From the NCBI GenBank assembly GCA_025728385.1, contig JAOBJV010000006.1, forward strand, positions 1 through 38,210: DNA of 38,210 bases. The letters are read 5' to 3'. Position numbers and translations under genes: made by a program. Position 1 is the first letter of the stretch. The number at the start of each line of letters is the position of its first letter. This DNA is from Lightella neohaematopini. Its GTDB lineage: Bacteria > Pseudomonadota > Gammaproteobacteria > Enterobacterales > Enterobacteriaceae. The notes beneath the pieces were generated by a model. It was not told where the DNA came from. It was given only the letters and a program-made list of their open reading frames with translations, and did no database searches. Of this stretch, positions 16,710-25,705 are shown piece by piece.

Positions 16710-18488
16710 TTATCTATCAACATCTGACATTACAAAATCTATACTACCAAGATAAGAAATTAAATCTGGAATAAAACTTCCTTTAATTACACTAGGAATT
16801 TGTTGTAAGTGAGGAAAACTAGGAGTACGAATTCTAGTTCTATAACTCATAACATCACCATCACTAATTAAGTAATAACTATTTATTCCTTTAGTAGCTT
16901 CAACCATTTGTAATGATTCATTAGCTAATATACTTGGTCCCCAAGAAACATTTATAAAATGGTTTATTAAAGATTCTATATTATTTAAAGTATAACTTTT
17001 ATTAATAGGAGTAGTTACACTATGATGTATTTTAGATGGTCCACTAGGCATATTATTTAAACATTGTTTTAAAATATTAATACTTTGAAATATTTCTTCT
17101 ATTTTTAATATTAATCGATTGTAACAATCGCTGATTCCATTACCAATTGGAACATCAAAATCAAAATTTTCGTAACCAGAATATGGACGACATTTACGTA
17201 TATCAAAATTAATACCAGTAGCTCTTAAAGCAGAACCAGTTACTCCCCAATTAATAGCATCTTTGCTATTATAGGCAGCAACTCCTTTGGTGCGATTACG
17301 TAATATACTATTATTTATAGAAATTTTTATATAATTATTTAATCTTTTAGGTAACCAATCTATTAATTCTTGTAATAATTTTTGCCATCCTTTTGGTAAA
17401 TCACTAGCTAAACCACCAATACGAAACCATGCTGGGTGCATTCTAGCACCAGTAATATGTTCTATAATATTATAAATTTTTTGTCTATCAGTAAAAATTA
17501 AAAATATTGGAGTCATGCCACCTAAATCATGAATATAAGTACCTATATACAATAAATGACTATTAATTCTAAATAATTCAGATAACATTACTCTTATTAC
17601 TTTTATACGTTCAGATACTTTAATTCCAGCTAATTTTTCTATTGCTAGTATATATGGCATTTCATTTATACATCCACCAAGATATTCTATACGATCAGTA
17701 TATGGTATGTAATTATGCCATGTTTTGAATTCACTAATTTTTTCTGCTCCCCGATGATGATATCCAATATCAGGTATACAATTAATAATTTTTTCTCCTT
17801 TTAATTGTAAAATTAAACGAAATACGCCATGCACAGATGGATGATTAGGCCCTAAATTAAGAATAGTAGAATTTTTTTGTTGATTATTTTCTGTATTTAT
17901 TTTCCATATATCAGGATTAAAAGGTATTTCATTATTCATAATAACATTATCATGATAGTCATTATTATTATAATTATATTCTTGTTCAGTTGCTTTAACT
18001 AAATAATCCTTACGTAATGGATAACCAATCCAATTTTTAGGCATAATAAGACGGGTTAAATTAGGATGATTTATAAATTTTATACCGAACATTTCCCAGG
18101 TTTCACGTTCATACCAATTAGCATTAATAAATATATTACTTATAGTTGGTACATATAAACTATTCTTTGATAACGCTACTTTTAATATAATATCATGATT
18201 TCTTTCTATAGAAATTAAATGATAAAATACAGTATAATCTAATTTAGGTATATTTTTAGTATTTTTTCTTAATCTTTCATCTATACCATGTAAATCATAT
18301 AACATAGAATATGGTTTACTTAATTTTTGTTTCAAAAAAATAATTGTTTTTATTAAAAAATCACGATTTATCCATATTATTGGATATTTTATTTTAGTTT
18401 TTTGTACAATTAAATTATTTAAACACAAATAATTCTTTAATTGTTCAATTAATAAATAATTTTTGTTACTTTTTGATTCTTTTATCAT
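16710..18488 (-). CDS. nuoCD: NADH-quinone oxidoreductase fused subunit C/D
   Basis: This is a fusion of the NuoC (30 kDa) and NuoD (49 kDa) subunits, which scaffold the peripheral arm and form the quinone-reduction site with NuoB. The fusion is typical of Enterobacterales and is a useful lineage marker. Residues 1-175 are NuoC-like (MLYDLHGIDERLR, FYHLISIERNHD, NANWYERETWEMFGI). After a short Asn-rich linker, NuoD begins near residue 205 with ILNLGPNHPSVHG and continues with IGYHHRGAEK, RIEYLGGCINEMPY and ANESLQMVEATKGINSYYL. The last ten residues, IDFVMSDVDR, are the same as in E. coli. The length is 592 against about 600. Confidence 0.97.
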   Translation of the reverse strand: MIKESKSNKNYLLIEQLKNYLCLNNLIVQKTKIKYPIIWINRDFLIKTIIFLKQKLSKPYSMLYDLHGIDERLRKNTKNIPKLDYTVFYHLISIERNHDIILKVALSKNSLYVPTISNIFINANWYERETWEMFGIKFINHPNLTRLIMPKNWIGYPLRKDYLVKATEQEYNYNNNDYHDNVIMNNEIPFNPDIWKINTENNQQKNSTILNLGPNHPSVHGVFRLILQLKGEKIINCIPDIGYHHRGAEKISEFKTWHNYIPYTDRIEYLGGCINEMPYILAIEKLAGIKVSERIKVIRVMLSELFRINSHLLYIGTYIHDLGGMTPIFLIFTDRQKIYNIIEHITGARMHPAWFRIGGLASDLPKGWQKLLQELIDWLPKRLNNYIKISINNSILRNRTKGVAAYNSKDAINWGVTGSALRATGINFDIRKCRPYSGYENFDFDVPIGNGISDCYNRLILKIEEIFQSINILKQCLNNMPSGPSKIHHSVTTPINKSYTLNNIESLINHFINVSWGPSILANESLQMVEATKGINSYYLISDGDVMSYRTRIRTPSFPHLQQIPSVIKGSFIPDLISYLGSIDFVMSDVDR

Positions 18489-18546
18489 AATAAATTTATG
18501 ATACTTTAATATTTTTATAATAATTTAAATACTACTTTTTATGTTA

Positions 18547-19122
18547 TTACGTTTTTTTATAATAGCTTATATTATCATTAACGATCCATGATAATGGACG
18601 TTTTTTGCTTTTTATAGATTTTTGTAATAATAATAATGCTTGAATATATGCTTCTGGACGAGGAGGACAACCAGGTATGTAAACATCAACAGGTATAATT
18701 TTATCTACTCCTTGAACTACAGAATATACATCATACATACCGCCAGAATTAGCACATGATCCCATAGATATTACCCATTTAGGTTCTAACATTTGTTCGT
18801 ATAACCTTTTTATTATTGGTGCCATTTTAATAAATGGGGTACCAGCTATAACCATTAAGTCAGATTGTCTTGGTGATGAACGAATTACTTCTGATCCAAA
18901 TCTAGCAATATCATGAACAGCAGTAAAAGTAGTAGTCATTTCTACATAACAACATGATAGTCCGAAATTATATGGCCATAAAGAATTACTTAACCCCCAA
19001 TTAACTAATTTAGTTAAACTATTTTTTAATTTACCAAAAAAGATACTTTTTTTAAATATTAAGTTAGTTATACTAAATTTTTTATTTTTGCAATTATATT
19101 TAGTTTGTGAAAAATTGTCCAT
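18547..19122 (-). CDS. nuoB: NADH-quinone oxidoreductase subunit B (cluster N2)
   Basis: NuoB holds the terminal [4Fe-4S] cluster N2 that reduces ubiquinone. The characteristic tandem cysteines are present (Cys57-Cys58 in FGLSCCYVEM), with Cys123 (SMGSCANSGG) and Cys152 (YIPGCPPRPE) completing the cluster. The 191-residue protein is about 29 residues shorter than E. coli, mostly at the C-terminus, which lacks the charged tail. The central region SPRQSDLMVIAGTPF and YSVVQGVDKIIPVDVYIPG is nearly unchanged. It lies 24 bases downstream of nuoA and 58 bases upstream of nuoCD. Confidence 0.97.
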   Translation of the reverse strand: MDNFSQTKYNCKNKKFSITNLIFKKSIFFGKLKNSLTKLVNWGLSNSLWPYNFGLSCCYVEMTTTFTAVHDIARFGSEVIRSSPRQSDLMVIAGTPFIKMAPIIKRLYEQMLEPKWVISMGSCANSGGMYDVYSVVQGVDKIIPVDVYIPGCPPRPEAYIQALLLLQKSIKSKKRPLSWIVNDNISYYKKT

Positions 19123-19146
19123 GATTTAAATTTAAATAACCACTAT

Positions 19147-19533
19147 CTACTTATTAAACTTAAAAATATTATTACGTACAATATAAAATAATCCTACTAA
19201 TATAGTAGCTACAAACTCTATCATACAAAAGAAAATATTCCAACCTAAATTAATAGCATTGATAGACCAAGTATATAAATAAATACATTCGGTATCAAAT
19301 AAAATAAATATTATAGATGTCAAATAAAATTTATTGTCTATATAAGATTTAGATAAACCAATGGGATTAATACCACTCTCAAATGGTGTATTTTTATTAT
19401 CTGTACTTAAAGATTGTGAATAATTATTTAATATAAATTTTAATAATATTATTGTACAACATAATATTAAAGAAATAGTAATTAATATAATGAGTAAACA
19501 AATAAAATTAGTATTAGTAGAAATGTGTAACAT
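19147..19533 (-). CDS. nuoA: NADH-quinone oxidoreductase subunit A
   Basis: NuoA is the small three-helix membrane subunit at the junction of the two arms of complex I and the first gene of the operon. The family signature FESGINPIGLS and the segment FYLTSIIFILFDTECIYLYTW, with the conserved acidic pair, are clear. I start at the ATG at 19533 (MLHISTNTNF, 128 residues) rather than at the in-frame TTG five codons upstream. A GGA resembling a Shine-Dalgarno core lies 10 bases before this ATG. The tail is shorter than E. coli (147 residues). An operon promoter must lie upstream, but none stands out in the AT-rich sequence. Confidence 0.94.
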   Translation of the reverse strand: MLHISTNTNFICLLIILITISLILCCTIILLKFILNNYSQSLSTDNKNTPFESGINPIGLSKSYIDNKFYLTSIIFILFDTECIYLYTWSINAINLGWNIFFCMIEFVATILVGLFYIVRNNIFKFNK

Positions 19534-19630
19534 AATAATTTTATCCAATAAAAACTTTTAATAAAAAATAACCATTTTATACTATGATAATTTGTACTAT
19601 TTTAATGTAAAAATAAGTCATGAGATAATT

Positions 19631-19991
19631 TTATATCAAAAAATCTAATATACGATTAACAGAGTGATTAAATATATCATTAACATTTTTAGGATAACAA
19701 TAAAAAGCTGTTGTTAATAGATAAATAACTGTATCTAATTTTGATACATATAATAATTTCAAATGATTAGTATGTAATGTTATTTCTTTTATATCTGATA
19801 ATAACGTTTTTCTTTCCTTTAATGTAATATTAATTACTCTAATTATAAGATTATCATTTAACTATTAGTAATTCTAAATAATGTCTTAATAGAACATAGT
19901 AAATAATTATACCATAATTATTAAATGAACTAGAACTAGTACTAGCAGTAATATTACTATTATCATATGTTATATCTGATAATTTTTCCAT
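19631..19991 (-). pseudogene. Frameshifted unidentified gene upstream of nuoA
   Basis: Two long open stretches on the minus strand abut in different frames. The first runs from an ATG at 19991 (starting MEKLSDITYD) to a TGA at 19854-19856, ending RHYLELLIVK. The second is open from 19861 down to a TAA at 19631-19633, reading NDNLIIRVINITLKERKTLL onward and ending VNRILDFLI, and has no usable start codon. Removing one base near 19857-19859 joins them into one protein of about 119 residues. In DNA this rich in stop codons, a 75-codon open frame is unlikely by chance. The C-terminal half looks helical and amphipathic. I do not recognise the family. It could be a fresh pseudogene, a sequencing error, or a +1 recoding site at AAA-TGA. 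Confidence 0.5.
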
Positions 19992-20246
19992 TTTTTTATT
20001 GGTAGATTTGTTTCTAGTTCTATAGTTTTTTAGTTACATTACTTATAATCAAGTGTGTTTGCATATTTAATATTTCTTTTAAGATTTGTAGTAATCTTAT
20101 TCCGCAAATTACTACTAGATCTACTAACAGTAATAATTAGTTTTTTAGTATATTCATAACATTAATTAGTAAATCTTAATTAATAATCAACTATTATATA
20201 GTTATATATAATTATAATAACATTAATAATTATTTTTACTAAAAAA
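19992..20246. other. Gap between the broken gene and folC, possible further remnant
   Basis: No intact gene is visible here. On the minus strand a 40-codon open stretch without a start runs from 20161 to a TAA at 20039-20041 (contains KKLIITVSRSSSNL); it could be the eroded 5' part of the broken gene just downstream, or chance. In E. coli the genes between nuoA and folC include dedD, cvpA and purF; I found no trace of these. The rest is AT-rich sequence without a clear promoter, terminator or RNA. Confidence 0.3.
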
Positions 20247-21509
20247 TTATTTTGATGACACTAAAATATTATCATAGAATACTTTCTTATTATTAATTAT
20301 TTTAAAAATATTACTAACAGTTACAAATGATCCTAATACTACAGCTGCGTCATTATAATTAATATTATTTATCATATAATACCAAGCATCTTTAATATTA
20401 CTAAATGATAAACTATTAATATTAGTATATTTAATTAAATCAATATAACTAGCTGACCTATAATGATCAATATTAGTACAATACCATTTGTCAACTAACG
20501 GATTAAGTATATTAATTATTTTTGCAAAATCTTTGTCACGAAATATGCCTATTAGCACATGTATTTTCCCTGATATTGGTAATTTTTTTAATAAATTAAC
20601 TAAATATTTAATAGCATGAAGATTATGTGCTACATCTAAAATGATATATGGATTTACATTAATTATATTAAATCGACCTGGTAACCATGCATTAATTAAA
20701 CCATAACAAATATTTTCTCTTGTTATAACAAATGGTAATTTATTTATAACAGCTATCGCTATAGCCGCATTTTTTATTGGAATACTTGTAGGTATTGGTA
20801 AATTATTTAATTTTATATTATGATCTTGCCAACACCAACAATTATTATTATATATTAACCACCAATCATATTTATAATTATATAGTATAGTTCCAATAGC
20901 ATCTGCTGTTTCATAAATACTAACTGGTATATTACTATCACCTATAACTGCTACTATATTAGAACGAAATATACCAGATTTTTCTTTAGCAATATCATTT
21001 CTAGTTAATCCTAAAAATTTAGTGTGATCTAAGTCTATATTTGTAATTATAGCTAAATTAGCGTTCACAATATTAGTTGCATCTAATCTACCACCTAACC
21101 CAACTTCTAGTATTATAACATCTAATTTAAATTGACTGAATATATATAATGCTGATAGAGTAGTAAATTCAAAATAACTTAATAAAGTTAATTTTCTAAC
21201 ATAATTTATAATATTAAACGATTTAATATGTATTAAATTATTTACTTCTTTTCCATTAATTCTAATTCTTTCTTTATAGTGCATTAAATGTGGTGAATTA
21301 TATACACCAACACGCATTCCTCTATGAAGTAATATTAATTCTATAAGACGACAAGTTGTACCTTTTCCATTAGTACCACTAATAGTAATAATAAATGGTG
21401 ATAAAGGTAATATATTTAATTTATTAGCTACAAAGGATATTCTATCTAATGTTAGATCAATTTCTTTATAGTGTATATTACTAATATAATGTAACCAACG
21501 ATTAATCAT
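20247..21509 (-). CDS. folC: Dihydrofolate synthase / folylpolyglutamate synthase
   Basis: FolC adds glutamate to dihydropteroate, making dihydrofolate, and then extends the glutamyl chain of reduced folates, using ATP; it belongs to the Mur ligase fold. The P-loop SGTNGKGTTCR is at residues 44-54, followed by GVYNSPHLMHYKERIRI and VILEVGLGGRLDATNI. EKSGIFR contains the Lys that is carbamylated in the family, and LPGRFNIINV and ILDVAHNLHA open the C-terminal domain. The length of 420 equals E. coli within two residues, though its N-terminus starts about 13 residues later and the C-terminus is longer. It follows accD by 12 bases, as in E. coli. Confidence 0.96.
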   Translation of the reverse strand: MINRWLHYISNIHYKEIDLTLDRISFVANKLNILPLSPFIITISGTNGKGTTCRLIELILLHRGMRVGVYNSPHLMHYKERIRINGKEVNNLIHIKSFNIINYVRKLTLLSYFEFTTLSALYIFSQFKLDVIILEVGLGGRLDATNIVNANLAIITNIDLDHTKFLGLTRNDIAKEKSGIFRSNIVAVIGDSNIPVSIYETADAIGTILYNYKYDWWLIYNNNCWCWQDHNIKLNNLPIPTSIPIKNAAIAIAVINKLPFVITRENICYGLINAWLPGRFNIINVNPYIILDVAHNLHAIKYLVNLLKKLPISGKIHVLIGIFRDKDFAKIINILNPLVDKWYCTNIDHYRSASYIDLIKYTNINSLSFSNIKDAWYYMINNINYNDAAVVLGSFVTVSNIFKIINNKKVFYDNILVSSK

Positions 21510-21521
21510 ATAATTTATTAG

Positions 21522-22379
21522 CTAATTAGGTAATATTCTATGAGTTAACTTTGCTAGTATTTTGGCTATACGTATTCTTATATCTAATCTATGTATTATC
21601 AAATCTATTGCTCCTTTTTCTAATAAGAACTCACTTTTTTGAAAATTATCTGGTAATTTTTTACGTATAGTTTTTTCTATAATACTTGATCCAGTAAAAC
21701 CAATTAATGCCTTTGGTTCAGCAATATTGATATCACCTAACATTGCTAGACTTGCAGATACACCACCCATAGTAGGATTAGTTAATATTGTAATATAAGG
21801 TAAGCATCTTTTTTTTAAATGATATATTGCTGCACTAACTTTGGCCATTTGCATAAGAGCTAATATATCTTCTTGTATTCTAGCTCCACCACTTGCACTA
21901 AAACATATTAATGGACAATTATCTTTTAATGATTGATTAACAGCCATTATAAATTTTTCACCTACTGCAACTGACATAGAACCACCAATGAATTTAAATT
22001 CAAACGATATAGCTACTACTGGCATATTATATAATGTGCCTTTTATAACTATTAGTGCATTATTTTCCTTAGTTAATTTTTTTGCCATCAATAATCGATC
22101 ATGATATTTTATTTTATCCCTAAAATTAAATATATCTTTATCTATAATATTAATACCTAATTCTAATTTTTTCTTATTATCTAAAAATGTATTTAGTCTT
22201 AGTCTAGCTGGTATATACATATGATAATCACATTTAGGACATACATTTAAGTTTTTTGTTAATTCTTTTTTGTATAGAATTTGATTACAACAATCACATT
22301 TTGTCCATATATTATTTGGTACATTTGATTTATTAATTGTTGTAACGTTCTTTTTTATGATTTTATTAATCCAATTCAT
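21522..22379 (-). CDS. accD: Acetyl-CoA carboxylase carboxyltransferase subunit beta
   Basis: AccD, with AccA, transfers CO2 from carboxybiotin to acetyl-CoA, giving malonyl-CoA. The N-terminal zinc ribbon is complete: Cys28, Cys31, Cys47 and Cys50. The crotonase-fold body has FIGGSMSVAVGEKF, CFSASGGARIQEDILALMQM, and TNPTMGGVSASLAMLGDI, which form the acetyl-CoA and oxyanion site. The 285-residue product lacks roughly 20 residues of the E. coli C-terminus. Its partners AccB and AccC are encoded near the start of the window; accA is not in the window. Upstream lies truA; the E. coli dedA that separates them is lost. Confidence 0.96.
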   Translation of the reverse strand: MNWINKIIKKNVTTINKSNVPNNIWTKCDCCNQILYKKELTKNLNVCPKCDYHMYIPARLRLNTFLDNKKKLELGINIIDKDIFNFRDKIKYHDRLLMAKKLTKENNALIVIKGTLYNMPVVAISFEFKFIGGSMSVAVGEKFIMAVNQSLKDNCPLICFSASGGARIQEDILALMQMAKVSAAIYHLKKRCLPYITILTNPTMGGVSASLAMLGDINIAEPKALIGFTGSSIIEKTIRKKLPDNFQKSEFLLEKGAIDLIIHRLDIRIRIAKILAKLTHRILPN

Positions 22380-22419
22380 ATAAATTATAAATTATAGTAA
22401 GATTTTATATCGGTTTTTA

Positions 22420-23199
22420 TTAAAAAAAATATTTAACGTTAAAATGTCTTGGAATTAAAAATTTATGTGGGTAGTATACTAATACTAGATATAAGCCATT
22501 TGCTGAAGCAGTTTTAATTAAATTTATCTTTTTATTTACATTAATAATATTTTTTATCCAGTCTATTGATTTTTTTCCAGAACCAATATCTAGTAATACT
22601 CCTACAATATTTCTTACCATATGATATAAAAACGAATTTGCTTTAATATCAATTATTAAGTAATCACCATATCTATTAATAGATAAATTATATATTTTTC
22701 TCCAAGATGATACAGATTGACAACTTGACTGTTTAATTGAAATAAAATTATGTTCTCCTATTAAATAACTTGCTGCTCTTTTCATACTAGACTCATCTAA
22801 TAAATAATATACATGATTAACTCTGTTATAATATAAAGATGAACGTATTTTATTATTGTATATAATATATTGATATCTTCTAGCATAAGCACTATATCTA
22901 GCATGAAACGAATCTGGTACTTTTTTAATCCACTTAATAGAAATATTATTAGGTAAATTAGAATTTATTCCCATTATCCAAGCTTTATTAGGTAAATTAG
23001 TATTTGTCTCAAAATGAATTACTTGTCCAATAGCATGTACTCCAGCATCTGTTCTACCAGCACAAATAATATCAACTTTCTCGTTAGTTATATGAAATAT
23101 TGCTTTTTCTATTTCCTCTTGTATACTAGGTAAATTCTTTTGTTTTTGCCAACCATAATAGTTAGTACCAACATATTCAACACCAAGTGCTAGTTTCAT
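22420..23199 (-). CDS. truA: tRNA pseudouridine(38-40) synthase
   Basis: TruA isomerises uridines 38, 39 and 40 in the anticodon arm of many tRNAs. The catalytic aspartate is Asp51 in CAGRTDAGVHAIGQVIHF. Other conserved blocks are LGVEYVGTNYYGWQKQ at the N-terminus, FHARYSAYARRYQYIIYN, and FLYHMVRNIVGVLLDIGSGK. The 259-residue product (E. coli 270) begins about nine residues later than E. coli, and no better start is available. It is placed between pdxB and accD, with the E. coli neighbours usg and dedA missing. Confidence 0.96.
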   Translation of the reverse strand: MKLALGVEYVGTNYYGWQKQKNLPSIQEEIEKAIFHITNEKVDIICAGRTDAGVHAIGQVIHFETNTNLPNKAWIMGINSNLPNNISIKWIKKVPDSFHARYSAYARRYQYIIYNNKIRSSLYYNRVNHVYYLLDESSMKRAASYLIGEHNFISIKQSSCQSVSSWRKIYNLSINRYGDYLIIDIKANSFLYHMVRNIVGVLLDIGSGKKSIDWIKNIINVNKKINLIKTASANGLYLVLVYYPHKFLIPRHFNVKYFF

Positions 23200-23248
23200 A
23201 CCTAATTTAAAACTATTAATTTAAATATAAATTATATTAATTATATTT

Positions 23249-24367
23249 CTATTTGATAGTAAAACCAATATTAAAAAGTTTTTTACGTATAGCAATATTA
23301 TTAGAATTAATATTAATTGTCGACCATTCATCACGATATTTATAATTTTTTCTCAATAAATTAAAATTACCGCAATTTTTTATTGTATTTCTTAATTTTA
23401 TATCATCATTTTTTATATTATATAATATATTAATTAATAATCTCAAAATATCATCATTTAGTGAAGTACAATTTATGTTATATTTTATTACATTAGCTGG
23501 TAATAATTTGTACCAACCATTATCTAAATTTAAATTGAAGAAATTAATACAATCACTAAATATTTTAATTATTCCTTTTATTTTACTATTTAATGTATAG
23601 CCAGCAATATGAGGAGTACCAATAATAGCTTTATCTAGTAGTTGAATTGATATATTTGGTTCATTTTCCCAAACATCTAAAATTATATGTATTAATTTAC
23701 CATTATTAATTACCTTTAATAAAAATTCATTATCTATTATTGATCCTCTAGCAGTATTAATAATAATACTGTTAGTTGGCATAACATCTATAATATCTTT
23801 ATTAATTAAATGCCAAGTAGGATATTTACCATATTTATTTAATGGGGTATGTAATGTAATTATATTAGATTTAGTAATTAATTTTTCTAACGATACTAAG
23901 TTATAATTAGTTTTTCCTTCTAAGAATGGATCGCATAACATTGTTTTTATGCCATATGTATTTAATTTATGATATAGACAACTACCAATATTACCTACAC
24001 CAACTATACCGATTACTTTATCATTTAAAAAAAAATTATTTATTTTTGCGACATATAGTATTGCAGCAAAAACATATTCAGCTACTGCATTAGCATTACA
24101 ACCATTAGCAACAGATAATTTAATTTTCATATTTTTTAAAATTGAAAAATTAATATGATCGGTTCCTGAAGTTACTGATCCTATAAATTTTAATTTACTA
24201 TTTTTTAATAATTTTTGATTAACTTGCGTAACAGATCTAATTATCAAAATATCTACATCATGTAATATTTTTGATGATATTTTCGCACTATTTATTAAAT
24301 TTACTTGACCAATTAGATTAAATAATAATTTACCGTATGGTATTTCTTCATCTATTACAATTTTCAT
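23249..24367 (-). CDS. pdxB: Erythronate-4-phosphate dehydrogenase
   Basis: PdxB oxidises 4-phosphoerythronate in the DXP-dependent route to pyridoxal 5'-phosphate (vitamin B6). It is a D-2-hydroxyacid dehydrogenase: the NAD-binding GIVGVGNIG is at residues 120-128, and the catalytic trio is Arg207 (TARGS), Glu236 (DVWENEP) and His253 (TPHIAGYT). The family-specific C-terminal dimerisation domain is present, with FNLLRKNYKYRDEWS. The length is 372 against 378. The start lies two bases after the fabB stop on the same strand, so the two are surely co-transcribed. Other dehydrogenases of the superfamily lack this C-terminal domain. Confidence 0.95.
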   Translation of the reverse strand: MKIVIDEEIPYGKLLFNLIGQVNLINSAKISSKILHDVDILIIRSVTQVNQKLLKNSKLKFIGSVTSGTDHINFSILKNMKIKLSVANGCNANAVAEYVFAAILYVAKINNFFLNDKVIGIVGVGNIGSCLYHKLNTYGIKTMLCDPFLEGKTNYNLVSLEKLITKSNIITLHTPLNKYGKYPTWHLINKDIIDVMPTNSIIINTARGSIIDNEFLLKVINNGKLIHIILDVWENEPNISIQLLDKAIIGTPHIAGYTLNSKIKGIIKIFSDCINFFNLNLDNGWYKLLPANVIKYNINCTSLNDDILRLLINILYNIKNDDIKLRNTIKNCGNFNLLRKNYKYRDEWSTININSNNIAIRKKLFNIGFTIK

Positions 24368-24369
24368 AA

Positions 24370-25578
24370 TTATATCTTTTTCATTATTAGTGAAGCATTA
24401 GTACCACCAAATCCAAAACTATTACTCATAACTGTTTTTAATAAACAATTAGTTGTTTCTGTTATTAAATTCATATTTTTTGCTTTTGGATCTAATACTT
24501 CTATATTAATACTAGGAGCAATAAAATTATTTTCTAACATTAATAATGTAAATATTACTTCATGTACTCCAGCTGCCCCCAATGAATGACCTGTCATAGA
24601 TTTGGTTGATGAGAAAGCTGGATGTTTATTACCAAATGTTTTTTTTATAGCTTCTAGTTCTTTTATATCACCTAATATTGTTGATGTACCATGAACGTTA
24701 ATATAATCTATTGGAGTATTAATATTTTTTAATGCCATTTTCATACAACGTACAGCACCATCTCCAGATGGTATAACCATGTTGATGCCATCAGATGTGG
24801 CTCCATAACCAATGATTTCAGCGTATATGTGAGCATTACGTGCTATGGCATGTTCTAATTCTTCTACTACTATAATACCACCTCCCCCAGCTATTACAAA
24901 ACCATCCCTATTAATATCATATACTCTAGATGCTTTTTCTGGTACTGCATTATATTTAGTAGATAAAGCTCCCATGGCATCGAATTCACAAGCCATTTCC
25001 CAACATAATTCTTCTCCACCACCAGCAAAAATTATATCTTGTTTACCGTATTTAATAATTTCCATAGCATGACCAATACAATGTGCTGAAGTAGCACAAG
25101 CTGAACTAATAGAGTAACTTATACCTCTTATTCCAAAAAACGTTGATAAACAGGCAGATATACCTGAAGACATAGCTTTTGTTACTAAATATGGACTAAC
25201 TCCACGTAATCCTTTAGATTTCATATTAATAGAACCTATAACTTGATTTCTAGGAGATCCTCCTCCAGAACCAACAATTAATCCAGTTCGATTATTAGAT
25301 ATCATATTTTTTGTTAAATTAGCATCTATAATAGCTTGCTCCATGGACAAATAAGCATAAATAGAAGCATCACTCATGAAACGAGATATTTTTCTATTAA
25401 TAATATCTTTAGTATTTAATTTAATATTTCCCCAAATATGACTACGCATACCAGAATCTTTTAATTCTTGAGAAAAAGTTATTCCTGACTTACCATTTTT
25501 TAATGATTTTATTACCTCTATTTTATTATTACCAATACTTGATATAATACCTAATCCGGTAATAACCGAACGTTTCAT
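24370..25578 (-). CDS. fabB: 3-oxoacyl-[acyl-carrier-protein] synthase I
   Basis: FabB condenses malonyl-ACP with growing acyl-ACP and in E. coli is needed for unsaturated fatty acids. The Cys-His-His triad is intact: Cys161 (SSACATSAH), His296 (NVHGTST) and His331 (SMTGHSLGAAG), with Lys326 as in the family. GSGGGSPRNQ and NSFGFGGTNASL are also present. The length of 402 is close to the E. coli 406, and the sequence resembles FabB more than FabF (MKRSVITGLGI start). It is the only gene here with a textbook Shine-Dalgarno sequence (AGGAG, six bases before the ATG), suggesting relatively high expression. It shares the E. coli neighbourhood with pdxB and aroC. Confidence 0.96.
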   Translation of the reverse strand: MKRSVITGLGIISSIGNNKIEVIKSLKNGKSGITFSQELKDSGMRSHIWGNIKLNTKDIINRKISRFMSDASIYAYLSMEQAIIDANLTKNMISNNRTGLIVGSGGGSPRNQVIGSINMKSKGLRGVSPYLVTKAMSSGISACLSTFFGIRGISYSISSACATSAHCIGHAMEIIKYGKQDIIFAGGGEELCWEMACEFDAMGALSTKYNAVPEKASRVYDINRDGFVIAGGGGIIVVEELEHAIARNAHIYAEIIGYGATSDGINMVIPSGDGAVRCMKMALKNINTPIDYINVHGTSTILGDIKELEAIKKTFGNKHPAFSSTKSMTGHSLGAAGVHEVIFTLLMLENNFIAPSINIEVLDPKAKNMNLITETTNCLLKTVMSNSFGFGGTNASLIMKKI

Positions 25579-25584
25579 TAATTA

Positions 25585-25589
25585 CTCCT
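25585..25589 (-). promoter_or_regulatory. Strong Shine-Dalgarno sequence of fabB
   Basis: On the minus strand AGGAG lies six bases before the fabB ATG. This perfect ribosome-binding core is exceptional here, where most starts have no recognisable one, and it supports the chosen start. A possible promoter (TTGTTT, 18-base spacer, TATATT) lies further upstream but is too weak to call in this composition. Confidence 0.65.
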
Positions 25590-25705
25590 ATATTGTAACA
25601 ATTGATAAGTTAATTTTAATATATAAGTAATTTATTATATTAAACAATAGTTTTATACTACTAGTAATTAAAATACTATAATCCAATATAATAATAATTT
25701 TTATA

